From JBGSOV01 sp041738935 (GTDB lineage Bacteria > Patescibacteriota > Gracilibacteria > CAIRYL01 > GCA-016699755), in contig JBGSOV010000021.1 in the NCBI GenBank assembly GCA_041738935.1, forward strand, positions 124,001-188,000: a stretch of DNA of 64,000 nt, written 5' to 3'. The notes beneath the pieces were generated by a model, which did no database searches, was not told the origin of the DNA, and saw only the letters and a list, made by a program, of their open reading frames with translations. Shown here in pieces: positions 1-8,273 of the stretch. Every line of letters begins with the position of its first letter. Position 1 is the first letter of the stretch. Position numbers and translations under genes: made by a program.

Positions 1-1551
1 AAAACAACTTCGATGTCGATTACGTTGATTAATAACGGCGGAAGCCTGTGGAGTAAAGACCATGTTTCATTACAAGTCAGTGTCCCTGGTACCAAGGTCG
101 CTGCGACTTTCCAGATGAATAGTCATACTGCCTCAGGGAAATCAGCAGTATTTAGTGGGCGCTTGCCAGGGCTAATGATTCCGGGAGACCAAATGCTCGA
201 AATGCGCTTACTGCTTGATGGCAAATGGTTACCACTACGATTTTTGGAATCGATTTCGGTGAAGATTTCGGATAATCGCGCGCAAGTACAAAACTTGAAT
301 AAAAAAGTTGTTCTTGTTAAAGAAAATTCTGAATACAATCGTCCCATCGAAATAAAAAATATCGGCAACACCGAATGGTATCAGGATGAGTTGGAATTGA
401 CCGTTTTGCATCGCCGCGAGCAATGGAAACTGCATCCGCAAGAGACCGTTATTAAACCGGGTGAAACGGCGACTTTTCCCTTTAAAATCACAATTAAACC
501 ACGTGTACAGCCCTATGTATTTTTGCTGAAAGACGGGTCGCAGACACTTGATCGCACACCGCTCATATTGCTTGGTCTCAAGCGTGCGCCAGTTTTCGGA
601 GGAAATACAACTGGCACAAAGCCAACGCCAAAGCCAAGCATCACGCCAACCAAAACTCCGGCGCCAACTCCTGTCGCGACTCCGACACAAACGACTTCCG
701 ATACGATTCGTATCAAACTCTCATTTCCGACTGACAAATCATCCGCCACGATTACTTCGACAAACTCGTTTGTGGTCACCGATCAAAATGGCAAACTGCT
801 TTCACCAGCGCGCGGTGGAGACAATAAAACTGCTGCCAAGCTTGATCAACTGGTAGAATTTGAGGGGAAATCCTACGAGGCAATTCGCTTTATTCCCGAA
901 AATGGCAGTGGAATTTTGGCAATCAATAACTGGGATCGGTATGCCGAATGGGACAAAAGCAAGATGTGGAACGACAATATTTTCCCCGGAATAATCGAAG
1001 TGCGCGTTGTCGATGGTGCACTCACAGTGATTAACGAACTCCCGCTCGAACAGTATTTGGCTGGGCTGGGCGAAACACTGGAATCGAATCACCAAGAAAA
1101 AAAGAAGGCAATTGCAATTGTCGCGCGCGGCTATGCACAATTTTATTTGGATCCAGCAAATCGCAAATTTCCTGGCAAACCGTATGATGGCAGCGATAGT
1201 GCAGCGGAGTTTCAAAAATACTTGGGCGCCAATGTCACCAAGCGTTCGCCGCTGTGGGAAGCCGCGGTCAAAGCAACCGCAGGCGAAGTCGTCACCTATA
1301 ATGGCAATCTGATTAAAACGCCATTTCATAGCTGCTCGGGTGGCAAAACGACTTCAGCATTCGACCGTTGGGGTTGGACGAACACGCCATATCTCGTAAG
1401 CGTCGATGATCCAGGCTGCGCCGGCAAACCGCAATCTGGTCATGGCGTGGGTCTGAGCGGCGGTGGCGCACAATACTTTGCGGAGCAAGGCTGGGACTAC
1501 AAAAAGATTCTCAAATACTTTTACCAAGGCGTGCAGGTGGAGAAACTGTAA
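1..1551 (+). CDS. SpoIID/LytB-domain cell-wall protein (5' end cut by window)
   Basis: The C-terminal part (about residues 300-510) is a SpoIID-type domain, a family of peptidoglycan lytic transglycosylases and amidase activators. Visible motifs are ELPLEQYLAGLGE, AIVARGYAQFYL, HSCSGGKTTS and GHGVGLSGGGA. Before it lie about 200 beta-rich residues of unknown fold and a Pro/Thr-rich linker near residues 203-228, typical of exported proteins. An ATG at base 13 is possible, but the frame is open to base 1 and no signal peptide follows that ATG. The true start is therefore probably outside the window. It likely acts on the cell wall outside the membrane. The SpoIID assignment is firm; the exact activity is not known. 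Confidence 0.85.
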   Translation, partial: KTTSMSITLINNGGSLWSKDHVSLQVSVPGTKVAATFQMNSHTASGKSAVFSGRLPGLMIPGDQMLEMRLLLDGKWLPLRFLESISVKISDNRAQVQNLNKKVVLVKENSEYNRPIEIKNIGNTEWYQDELELTVLHRREQWKLHPQETVIKPGETATFPFKITIKPRVQPYVFLLKDGSQTLDRTPLILLGLKRAPVFGGNTTGTKPTPKPSITPTKTPAPTPVATPTQTTSDTIRIKLSFPTDKSSATITSTNSFVVTDQNGKLLSPARGGDNKTAAKLDQLVEFEGKSYEAIRFIPENGSGILAINNWDRYAEWDKSKMWNDNIFPGIIEVRVVDGALTVINELPLEQYLAGLGETLESNHQEKKKAIAIVARGYAQFYLDPANRKFPGKPYDGSDSAAEFQKYLGANVTKRSPLWEAAVKATAGEVVTYNGNLIKTPFHSCSGGKTTSAFDRWGWTNTPYLVSVDDPGCAGKPQSGHGVGLSGGGAQYFAEQGWDYKKILKYFYQGVQVEKL

Positions 1552-1583
1552 TTCCCCTTCCCCTCAAATTACAAGACATCAAC

Positions 1584-1618
1584 GCCGGAGTCCTCTGCGA
1601 GAGACTCCAGCGGTAAAC
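1584..1618 (+). repeat. Dispersed 35-bp repeat, family B, copy 1
   Basis: This imperfect hairpin has arms GGAGT and ACTCC, an inner CTCT/AGAG stem and a GCG loop, flanked by GCC and AGCGGTAAAC. Near-identical copies are at 30309, 30825 and 31119. It lies between the SpoIID gene and panC, outside any supported gene. Confidence 0.75.
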
Positions 1619-1665
1619 AAATTATTTGCTTGTCTCAATTGCGTCAAACCTTGAGAGGAGTAACC

Positions 1666-1721
1666 TTTTTGTAAACCCTTAAAATAACTTTTGTAAACCC
1701 CTAATGGAATTTTTGTAAAAC
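1666..1721. repeat. Three imperfect ~23-bp direct repeats
   Basis: TTTTTGTAAACCCTTAA, TTTTGTAAACCCCTAA and TTTTTGTAAAACCTAG follow one another at about 22-24 bp spacing, just beyond the panC stop codon. No function is evident. They could be a degenerate tandem repeat or protein-binding iterons. Confidence 0.5.
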
Positions 1722-2651
1722 CTAGCCCACAATCATATTATCAAGGAGTCGCGTTTTACCCATGCGTACAGCCGCAACGAGTGCAGAAGGTTTGGCGATC
1801 CAATGGACATTTTCGAAAAAATCCACGCCGCGAATATCAACATAATCCACGCTAGCAAAGACTCCGGCAGTTTCCAAAATTCCTTCTACTCCGCGGATAA
1901 TATTGCGTGAATCACGCTCCCCTACTTCATACAAGCGTTTGCCTTTTTGTAAAGCTGCAAAAAGCGTAGCGGCGTTTTGTCTTTGTTCATCAGACAAATA
2001 GGCATTGCGACTCGACATTGCGAGTCCGCTTGTTTCGCGCACAATCGGGCAAATGACAATCTCGGTCTCAAATTTGCACGTCCGCACCAACCATTTGACG
2101 AGAACGGTTTGTTGAAAATCTTTTTGTCCAAAATATGTTACTTGTGGTCGAATCAACTGAAAAAAGCGGAATAAGACTTGCGCCACGCCTTCAAAATGTC
2201 CAGGGCGAATGGCGCCCTCAAGTTCTGTAAAAATCTTGGGTAATTCGGGAATCTGATGCAGTCGAGCACCAGGGTAAATATGTTGTTGCTCTGGTAAAAA
2301 CACCGCATCGGCTCCGGCGGCCGCGAGTTTGGCTAAGTCTCCTTCAAAGTCGCGCGGATAGGCAGCAAAATCCTCGTGGGGACCAAACTGAGCTGGATTG
2401 ACAAAAATGGAAACGAGAATCGGGTGACTTTTTTCCTCTCGCTGATAAGCGGAGTTTGTGATTCCTCCCCCCTGATAAGGGGGGCTGGGGGGGCTAAGAG
2501 ATAACGGAGAAATTGAAGATAGATTTTTCTTCGCCGCCTTCAACAGCGACAAATGCCCATCATGAAGCGCACCCATCGTCGGCACAAACGCCGGCTGCGG
2601 ATTTTCGGCAAGCCACCAGCTGAGCTCCTGCAGATTGTGGATCTGTTTCAT
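1722..2651 (-). CDS. panC: Pantothenate synthetase
   Basis: It joins pantoate and beta-alanine using ATP, the last step of pantothenate synthesis. The nucleotidyltransferase signature PTMGALHDGHLSLL is at residues 24-37. VSIFVNPAQFGPHEDFAAYP follows near residue 80, then YFGQKDFQQ and SSRNAYLS. The protein has 309 residues against a usual 280 or so. The excess is an insertion at about residues 44-76 carrying the palindromic repeat at 2464-2498, between the HxGH helix and the VSIFVNP strand. The reading frame is kept. It starts 33 nt after lysS on the same strand, so the two are probably co-transcribed. Confidence 0.95.
   Translation of the reverse strand: MKQIHNLQELSWWLAENPQPAFVPTMGALHDGHLSLLKAAKKNLSSISPLSLSPPSPPYQGGGITNSAYQREEKSHPILVSIFVNPAQFGPHEDFAAYPRDFEGDLAKLAAAGADAVFLPEQQHIYPGARLHQIPELPKIFTELEGAIRPGHFEGVAQVLFRFFQLIRPQVTYFGQKDFQQTVLVKWLVRTCKFETEIVICPIVRETSGLAMSSRNAYLSDEQRQNAATLFAALQKGKRLYEVGERDSRNIIRGVEGILETAGVFASVDYVDIRGVDFFENVHWIAKPSALVAAVRMGKTRLLDNMIVG
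2464..2498 (-). repeat. C/G-rich palindromic repeat, family A, inserted in panC
   Basis: On the plus strand it reads CCTCCCCCCTGATAAGGGGG, then a G-rich tail ending GGGGGGGCTAAG. The layout (C-run, short AT spacer, G-run, second G-run) matches the copies at 3932, 30131, 30180 and 31161. On the gene strand it encodes SPPSPPYQGGG, inside a loop absent from ordinary PanC. Confidence 0.8.
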
Positions 2652-2684
2652 AAGAACGTAGAACGAAGTGAGAAGGAGAAGATG

Positions 2685-4298
2685 CTATTCTTCTTTTCCA
2701 TTTTCGGTATGATGCTCAGGCTTCATTGTGGGAAACAGTACAACATCACGCAGATTTTGCTGATTGGTCACAAGCGCGACCAGTCGATCGATACCGATGC
2801 CAGAACCCGTCATTGGCGGAAAACCATGCTCCATCGCCCGCAAAAAGTCTTCATCGAGATTCATTGCCTCTTCGTCGCCTGCAGCTTTTGCCGCCATTTG
2901 CTGCTCAAACAACTGGCGTTGCACTGTTGGATCAATCAGCTCGCCGTACGAATTGACGACTTCCCAACCGGCGATCAGGAGTTGAAAACATTCTGCCGTG
3001 CCATCACCCTTTGGTCTGGCGAGCGGCTTGAGCTGCTCTGGATAATCAAACACAAATGTTGGCGAAATCAGCAGCGGACGAGCGGTTTTTTTGTAAATAT
3101 CATCGAGTAAAGTCGCACGACTTTTGGCACCCGCTCCAGACTCTGATTTGGAATCAATTCCCAGTTTTTGTGCGGCACTTGATAAATCAGAATCGGAAAT
3201 GGAAAACATGTCGATACCAGCATGTTCTTTGAGCAAATCAGGGAAACGCGCTACTGCGAACGGCTTGGCAAAATCGATTTTGTGTTCACTTTCGTCTTTG
3301 CCGAGTACTGTAACGCGTGTTGTTCCGAGCGCATTTTGCAGAATCGTTCGTAATAATTCTTCTGTCCATATCTTGTTCGTTTCGAGATCAGAGTACGCGG
3401 CATACCATTCGAGCATGCTAAATTCTTGCAAATGCGATGGATCACTTCCCTCGTTGCGAAAGCACTTTCCAATTTCAAACACGCGATCAAAACAGCCACT
3501 ACAAGCAATTTTGAGTTCGAGTTCGAGAGCGATTCTCAAGACAAAATCGTGATCGAGCGCGTTGTGATGGGTCTCGAATACCTTTGCCATTGCGCCGCCA
3601 GCTTGCGCTTGCAAAACGCGCGTCTCGATTTCGTGAAAATCTTTGTCGTAAAAAAATTTGCGGATTTCACGCACCAGTTTTGAACGAAACAAAAAGCGCT
3701 CGCGCGTTTCGGCATTGGAGATTAAATCGAGATTACGCTGTCTGTAACGCGTTTCGCGGTCAATAAGTCCATGCCATTTTTCGGGAAGTGGTCTCAGTGC
3801 TTTGCTGAGAAAATGGATTTCGTGTGCCAAAATCGTCAATTCGCCGTGTTTGGTGCGGAATGCATCACCCACCACACCAAAATAATCGCCTAGGTCGAGC
3901 AGCTTTTTCCAAAAGCGTTCGTGCTCATTTTGCCCCCCTGATATGGGGGGATTAAGGGGGGTTTTGGAGTTTACATCAGTTGCTCCTCCCGATTCTTTGA
4001 GCCCAGAAACCTTGGTAAATCCACGCAAAAAACAAATTTGAATCCGCCCCGTGTTATCTTGCAAAGTTCCAAATGAAATTCGTCCGTGCTCGCGAAAAGT
4101 CACGAGGCGACCAGCAATCTGCACGGCATCTTGTGGAGCGGCTTGAATCGCTTCCCAGTCGGGGAGTTCTTGCTCTTCGGTTTCTGATTGGAGCAAAGCG
4201 GAATCGGTATTTTCGGAGAATTTTTTCGCATATGGCTCGATGCCAAGCTGGCGCATTTCTTCGATTTTTTGCAGGCGTTCTTGCACAAGTGGATCCAT
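2685..4298 (-). CDS. lysS: Lysyl-tRNA synthetase, class II
   Basis: It charges tRNA-Lys. The N-terminal OB-fold region holds VTFREHGRISFGTLQD and GRIQI. The class II core follows with KALRPLPEKWHGL, RYRQRNLDLI, FEIGKCFRNEG (motif 2) and GSGIGIDRLVAL (motif 3). The 537 residues exceed the roughly 500 usual. The extra stretch, about residues 96-126, contains the repeat at 3932-3967 and reads SKTPLNPPISGG in its middle. It lies in the anticodon-binding domain and is in frame. The start is the ATG at 4298; no Shine-Dalgarno motif precedes it. Confidence 0.96.
   Translation of the reverse strand: MDPLVQERLQKIEEMRQLGIEPYAKKFSENTDSALLQSETEEQELPDWEAIQAAPQDAVQIAGRLVTFREHGRISFGTLQDNTGRIQICFLRGFTKVSGLKESGGATDVNSKTPLNPPISGGQNEHERFWKKLLDLGDYFGVVGDAFRTKHGELTILAHEIHFLSKALRPLPEKWHGLIDRETRYRQRNLDLISNAETRERFLFRSKLVREIRKFFYDKDFHEIETRVLQAQAGGAMAKVFETHHNALDHDFVLRIALELELKIACSGCFDRVFEIGKCFRNEGSDPSHLQEFSMLEWYAAYSDLETNKIWTEELLRTILQNALGTTRVTVLGKDESEHKIDFAKPFAVARFPDLLKEHAGIDMFSISDSDLSSAAQKLGIDSKSESGAGAKSRATLLDDIYKKTARPLLISPTFVFDYPEQLKPLARPKGDGTAECFQLLIAGWEVVNSYGELIDPTVQRQLFEQQMAAKAAGDEEAMNLDEDFLRAMEHGFPPMTGSGIGIDRLVALVTNQQNLRDVVLFPTMKPEHHTENGKEE
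3932..3967 (-). repeat. C/G-rich palindromic repeat, family A, inserted in lysS
   Basis: GCCCCCCTGATATGGGGGG is followed by ATTAAGGGGGGTTTTGG on the plus strand. Head and tail match the family A layout. On the gene strand it encodes TPLNPPISGG at lysS residues 113-122. It is the second in-frame insertion of this element in an essential-type gene. Confidence 0.8.
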
Positions 4299-4403
4299 CG
4301 GAAATCAAAACAAAGTCCTCGCGAGTATGCCAGAAGCACGAGTAATTGAAAAGCGAGCGCTGATGATTGTTATTTCCAAGATTACGGCTGAATTGCTTCT
4401 TGA

Positions 4404-4787
4404 TTAAGAGCCTTGTTTGGGAGCACCCCCCGTTTCATTGGGAGATTGTTTAGGCTCTAGAAATTTGATAAATGCTGCCAATTCATTTCCTGTTGCTTCA
4501 GAATATACTGCGCAATGTACCTTTGATGGCTTGTCTGAATCATTCTTAGTCAAAGTTTCTGTAATTATTTTTTTTCCTTTATTCGGAACTTTTGCGATAA
4601 TCCTTCCCTTGATTTCTGTACAAATTAATTCCCAATCTTTAGTGGTATCAGGAACTTTTGCTACAACAGGCACAATAGTATTAGGAGGAAGCACATCTGA
4701 AGGCTTGTTTGCATGAGTGCAAGCATACAATGTGCAACCCGTGACAAGCAAAGCAGTAATAGGGGCCGATTTGCCAATTCTTTCCAT
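4404..4787 (-). CDS. Small predicted lipoprotein, paralogue 1
   Basis: A 127-residue protein when started at the ATG at 4787. An N-terminal hydrophobic stretch ends in LLVTGC, a plausible lipobox. The mature part contains VLPPNTIVPVVAKVPD and WELICTEIKGRIIAKVPN, which match the next gene (5002-5355) almost column by column. The frame also opens upstream to 4838. The shorter start is preferred because it aligns with the paralogue's start and because a shared TTGACA plus GATTAG block upstream looks like the promoter. No family is recognised; it probably sits on the outer face of the membrane. Confidence 0.7.
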   Translation of the reverse strand: MERIGKSAPITALLVTGCTLYACTHANKPSDVLPPNTIVPVVAKVPDTTKDWELICTEIKGRIIAKVPNKGKKIITETLTKNDSDKPSKVHCAVYSEATGNELAAFIKFLEPKQSPNETGGAPKQGS

Positions 4788-4885
4788 ATTTCTTAAAAAA
4801 TGGTTTATCACACTAATCATGACTTTTATCTTTGTCAATATATATTTTACAATATTTTATTGAAAATTCTATACGACTTCGTACT

Positions 4886-4924
4886 TGCCCAGAGAGCCAA
4901 CATGCTTTTGGTTGGAGTCGGGCA
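4886..4924. other. Imperfect hairpin between the two lipoprotein genes
   Basis: TGCCC pairs with GGGCA and CCAAC with GTTGG, giving a two-part stem around a 9-nt loop. There is no U-tract on either side, so it does not look like a standard terminator. The rest of the 4788-5001 gap holds only the shared promoter block of paralogue 1. Confidence 0.35.
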
Positions 4925-5001
4925 GAACTACTTGAGAAGCAGAATACAACTCTGCTCCAGTAGCAAGACTATATAAAAAAGCATTGAGTCGAAAGAAGCT
5001 A

Positions 5002-5355
5002 CTATTGCTGGGAATATGGCTTTTTTTCAGTGTAATAAACAAAATCTGCAGGAATGTGGCCGTGACGACCCTGCTGAGAAAATGATCTGCAATTGATAGG
5101 TATTTCTTTGTCGCTCTTGTTAAATACTGGATCAGAAACCCTACTCAATCCGTTGTTCGGTACTGTTGCAATAATCTCTCCTTTAGTATTCCAACAAATC
5201 AATTCCCAGGGCTGATTCGATGGCGAACGCGCTTCTACTGTTGTCACAGAATCAGGAGGAAGAATATAGTCGGGTACTTCTTCACCACACCCAGGCAAAG
5301 ATGCAGTTGTTATTCCAACCAAAGACAATGCCCTCATTGCGTTTCCAAATTTCAT
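5002..5355 (-). CDS. Small predicted lipoprotein, paralogue 2
   Basis: A 117-residue protein with a hydrophobic N-terminus ending TASLPGC, a likely lipobox. It then has YILPPDSVTTVEARSP and WELICWNTKGEIIATVPN, matching paralogue 1 (4404-4787). The pair looks like a tandem duplication. The region upstream has TTGACA, then a GATTAGAGT block resembling that of paralogue 1. It lies between dapA and paralogue 1 on the same strand. No known domain is recognised. Cysteines at WELIC and INC are conserved in register with WELIC and VHC of paralogue 1 and might form a disulfide; that is inference. Confidence 0.72.
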   Translation of the reverse strand: MKFGNAMRALSLVGITTASLPGCGEEVPDYILPPDSVTTVEARSPSNQPWELICWNTKGEIIATVPNNGLSRVSDPVFNKSDKEIPINCRSFSQQGRHGHIPADFVYYTEKKPYSQQ

Positions 5356-5414
5356 AGAAGTATAAAACAGTCCGCAACTCTAATCACTCTTTTTTATATT
5401 GTCAATATGCAATT

Positions 5415-6293
5415 TTACAAAGTTTTGACAAGTGCTGCGAGTTGCTCTTGATGTTCGGCACTTGGCGCGCAAAGCGGCAGACGATATACGGGTTTGCATT
5501 TTTTTTGCAACGCCAGCATCCATTTGATCGGGATTGGATTCGCTTCCACAAAACAAAGTTCAAAAAGTTTTTGCAATTCAGCATCAACTGCTTCCGCTTT
5601 GGCAAAATCCCCACTCAGCGCGCTATCGACCAAGGCTTTCATTTGAGCAGGAACAATATTGCTCGCGACTGCGATTACGCCTTTGCCGCCAGCACGAATC
5701 ATCGAAAGAGTGAGGGCATCATCTCCGGATAAAATGCTAAAATCTGCTGGTAATTTGTCAAAAACAGCGTGGAAAGTATCGAGAGATCCAGTTGCGTCTT
5801 TGAGCGCAACGATATTCGAAATTTGCGCCAACCGCACAATCGTTTCCGGAGCAAAGCGAATTCCACTGCGTCCCGGAACATCGTACAGAATGATCGGCAA
5901 ATCAGGCGCGCATTTTGCAATCGCCTGATAATGCAAAAACAGTCCTTCTTGGCTTGGCTTGTTGTAATACGGAACAACAAGAAGCGCCGCATCAGCGCCG
6001 ATTTCGGCGGCTTTTTTGGTCATGCAAATTGCCTCATTTGTCGAGTTGCTACCAGTGCCAGCAATTACTTTTGTCCCTCCATTTACGATTTCGACCGCCA
6101 ACCGCACCAACTCAATATTTTCTTGATGTGTAAGTGTGGGGCTTTCTCCGGTAGTTCCGGCGATGACAATTCCTTCGACTTTTGCCGCAATCTGCGCTTC
6201 GATAAGCTGGGCAAAAGCGGTTTCGTCGATGCTTCCGTCAGACGCAAAAGGAGTAATTAGTGCGGTAAATGTGCCTTGCCACATAGAAATCAA
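5415..6293 (-). CDS. dapA: 4-hydroxy-tetrahydrodipicolinate synthase
   Basis: It condenses pyruvate with aspartate semialdehyde, the first committed step to diaminopimelate and lysine. The family signature GTTGESPTL is near residue 44, the tyrosine motif VVPYYNKPSQEGL near residue 105, and the Schiff-base lysine in ALKDATG near residue 161. The 292-residue length is standard. The product feeds peptidoglycan crosslinks, in keeping with the SpoIID and carboxypeptidase genes nearby. It is divergent from the unknown gene at 6398 and shares a ~100-nt promoter region with it. Confidence 0.96.
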   Translation of the reverse strand: MISMWQGTFTALITPFASDGSIDETAFAQLIEAQIAAKVEGIVIAGTTGESPTLTHQENIELVRLAVEIVNGGTKVIAGTGSNSTNEAICMTKKAAEIGADAALLVVPYYNKPSQEGLFLHYQAIAKCAPDLPIILYDVPGRSGIRFAPETIVRLAQISNIVALKDATGSLDTFHAVFDKLPADFSILSGDDALTLSMIRAGGKGVIAVASNIVPAQMKALVDSALSGDFAKAEAVDAELQKLFELCFVEANPIPIKWMLALQKKCKPVYRLPLCAPSAEHQEQLAALVKTL

Positions 6294-6345
6294 AATATCA
6301 GAAGTATAGTATCAGAGGACGCAAAAAGCGCAAAAGACGTTTTTC

Positions 6346-6374
6346 TTGGCAGTGCCGTCAGAATAGTGTATTAT
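6346..6374 (+). promoter_or_regulatory. Sigma-70-type promoter
   Basis: TTGGCA, a 17-nt spacer, then TATTAT, placing the transcript start about 17 nt before the ATG at 6398. Confidence 0.65.
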
Positions 6375-6397
6375 GCATCGATACTTGATCAAGCAAA

Positions 6398-7099
6398 ATG
6401 GAAGAAAAGCTAAGAGAAAAGTTACTCGGGGTTTTGTCAAAAAGCAGTCGTACGATGGCGCTATTTTTGGGGTTTTCGCTCGTGTTTTCGCTGCTCTACA
6501 TTCTTGATAAAACCAGTCAAAATCCTGTGCAGCTTTCGGCAGATATACTTGCAGAAGAAGCAGCGGAATCAGAAACAGCGACGCTCATTCAAGACAGCAT
6601 CGAACAAGGCTTGCCGGTATTACTGGCAAACATGCTGCAAGATGTTCCGGGCGCAAAAGACTTTCTTGCTGATGCTCAGGAGTGGGAACATGTTAGCGAC
6701 GCTCGCATTCAAGAAATCGATAATGGAATTTTTGTTACGGTGCAAGCCGCTAAACAGGGTGATACGTTGCATCCATACTTTGGATATTTTCAAAAAGAGA
6801 ACGCTAAAATCACTCGTATTTTTTGGAGTGGGCTCACTTCGGCGCTGCTCGAATCTCGCGTTGATTCGCCAGAGAACGACTATCATATGACAACGGTTGT
6901 TAATACCAGCGCGGTTCCGTGGCTGATTGATGATAGCTGGGTTGACGAAATCAGCGACACAGAAATCGTGCTGCTCGCAGCGGATAAAAGCGGCAGCGTA
7001 GTACCAGGTGCAAGCGGAACATTTGTGATAGAATCGACTGAAATGAAAATTGTTCCAAAAAATGTCACGCGCGGATTTTTGGTGCAGATTACGGAATAA
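6398..7099 (+). CDS. Membrane-anchored protein of unknown function
   Basis: The 233 residues are unrecognised. One transmembrane segment is visible near residues 20-40 (MALFLGFSLVFSLLYIL) after a charged N-terminus, so the bulk should be outside the membrane. The rest is acidic and mixed alpha/beta, with no cysteine cluster or known catalytic motif. A good promoter lies upstream and ilvC begins 134 nt downstream with its own promoter, so it may be a single-gene unit. Confidence 0.75.
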   Translation: MEEKLREKLLGVLSKSSRTMALFLGFSLVFSLLYILDKTSQNPVQLSADILAEEAAESETATLIQDSIEQGLPVLLANMLQDVPGAKDFLADAQEWEHVSDARIQEIDNGIFVTVQAAKQGDTLHPYFGYFQKENAKITRIFWSGLTSALLESRVDSPENDYHMTTVVNTSAVPWLIDDSWVDEISDTEIVLLAADKSGSVVPGASGTFVIESTEMKIVPKNVTRGFLVQITE

Positions 7100-7104
7100 C
7101 ACAG

Positions 7105-7141
7105 TTGCTTTGCATTTGTTTTTGCGGAAGCAAATAAGCAA
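7105..7141 (+). other. Imperfect hairpin after the 6398 gene
   Basis: TTGCT pairs with AGCAA and ATTTG with CAAAT around a U-rich loop. It lies just past the stop of the unknown gene and before the ilvC promoter. It could be a 3'-end processing signal; no U-tract follows. Confidence 0.3.
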
Positions 7142-7181
7142 TGAGAAGCTATTTTAATGAACGTAAAACAAGAATCGCGCC

Positions 7182-7210
7182 TTGCTCCAAATCAGAATCT
7201 CGGGCACAAT
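7182..7210 (+). promoter_or_regulatory. Promoter of ilvC
   Basis: TTGCTC, a 17-nt spacer and CACAAT. It lies inside the open frame upstream of the ATG at 7234, which supports the shorter ilvC start. Confidence 0.5.
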
Positions 7211-7233
7211 GTGCGCGAATTTTTTTAATACTT

Positions 7234-8220
7234 ATGAAAGTACTGACCGAAAAAGATGCGAGTCTTGACGCTATCAAAAACAAAGTGATTGCCGTCATCG
7301 GCTATGGCGCGCAAGGTCGCGCACAAGCGATTATGATGCACAAAAGTGGAATCAATGTCGTGGTCGGCTGTCGCGAAAACGGCACCAGTTGGGACAAAGT
7401 AAAAACCGATGGACTCCGCGTTGCGACAATTGCGGATGCTGCTGCTGAAGCAGATATTATCCATATTTTGCTGCCAGATGAAGTTCAAAAAGAAATTTTT
7501 GAAGCGGATATTAAACAGCATCTGACCGAAGGAAAAACCCTCAGTTTTTCACATGGATTTAATATTATTTTCGAGCGCGTGATTCCACCTGCCGGAGTCG
7601 ATGTGATTATGGTCGCGCCCAAGTCGCCAGGGACAGAAGAATTGAAAGAATATGAAAAAGGCTTTGGCGTTCCGGCGCTGATTTCTGTTCATACTGATGC
7701 CAGCGGAAACGCAAAAGAGACTGCGCTCGCCATGGCACACGCCATGCGTTTTACGCGCGCAGCGGTACTCGAATGTAGTTTTGCGGATGAAACCTATGAA
7801 GATCTTTTTGGTGAACAAACCGTCCTTTGTGGCGGCGCAGCAGAACTCGTGAAATACGGTTTTGAGACTTTGACCGAAGCCGGCTATCCGCCTGAGATGG
7901 CATATTTTGAATGCCTGCACGAGCTCAAGTTGATTGTCGACCTGATGTATGAAGGAGGTATCGAGCACATGTATGATGTCGTTTCGAACACGGCAGAATT
8001 TGGCGGACGCACTGTCGGACCCAAAATCATCGATGCCAGTATGAAAGATCGCATGAAGGCGGCACTCAAGGATGTCGAAACCGGGAGATTCGCCAAGGCG
8101 TGGATGGATGATTACGAAGCCGGATCGCCGCTGCTAAAGAAACTTCGCGAAGAGCATAAGAATCACCCGATTGAAAAAACAGGAGCAGAAGTCCGTGCGC
8201 TTTTTCGCAAGGGAGAATAG
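7234..8220 (+). CDS. ilvC: Ketol-acid reductoisomerase (NADP-type fold)
   Basis: It isomerises and reduces acetohydroxy acids in valine/isoleucine synthesis, and enzymes of this family can also reduce ketopantoate. The Rossmann motif is VIGYGAQGRAQA, followed by SHGFNI, APKSPGTEELKEYEKGFGVP, the metal site DLFGEQTVLCGG and ECLHELKLIVDLMYEGG. At 328 residues it is the short class I length. The frame is open to an ATG at 7141, but those extra 31 residues precede the conserved start and overlap a promoter. No other branched-chain amino acid gene is in the window. A terminator follows. Confidence 0.93.
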   Translation: MKVLTEKDASLDAIKNKVIAVIGYGAQGRAQAIMMHKSGINVVVGCRENGTSWDKVKTDGLRVATIADAAAEADIIHILLPDEVQKEIFEADIKQHLTEGKTLSFSHGFNIIFERVIPPAGVDVIMVAPKSPGTEELKEYEKGFGVPALISVHTDASGNAKETALAMAHAMRFTRAAVLECSFADETYEDLFGEQTVLCGGAAELVKYGFETLTEAGYPPEMAYFECLHELKLIVDLMYEGGIEHMYDVVSNTAEFGGRTVGPKIIDASMKDRMKAALKDVETGRFAKAWMDDYEAGSPLLKKLREEHKNHPIEKTGAEVRALFRKGE

Positions 8221-8242
8221 GCTTAAGAGATAAGAAAGTATT

Positions 8243-8273
8243 AAAAACCGCAGAGAAATCCCTGCGGTTTTTT
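8243..8273 (+). terminator. Rho-independent terminator of ilvC
   Basis: AAAAACCGCAG pairs with CTGCGGTTTTT around the loop AGAAATCC, about 25 nt after the ilvC stop. It has U-tracts in both directions. Confidence 0.85.

Noticed and set aside
2424..2522. A frameshift or assembly error in panC
   Set aside because: The extra stretch is a multiple of three, both flanks stay in frame and conserved, and lysS shows the same element in frame.
7141..7233. A longer ilvC start at 7141
   Set aside because: The extra 31 residues are not part of the family and overlap a TTGCTC-N17-CACAAT promoter.
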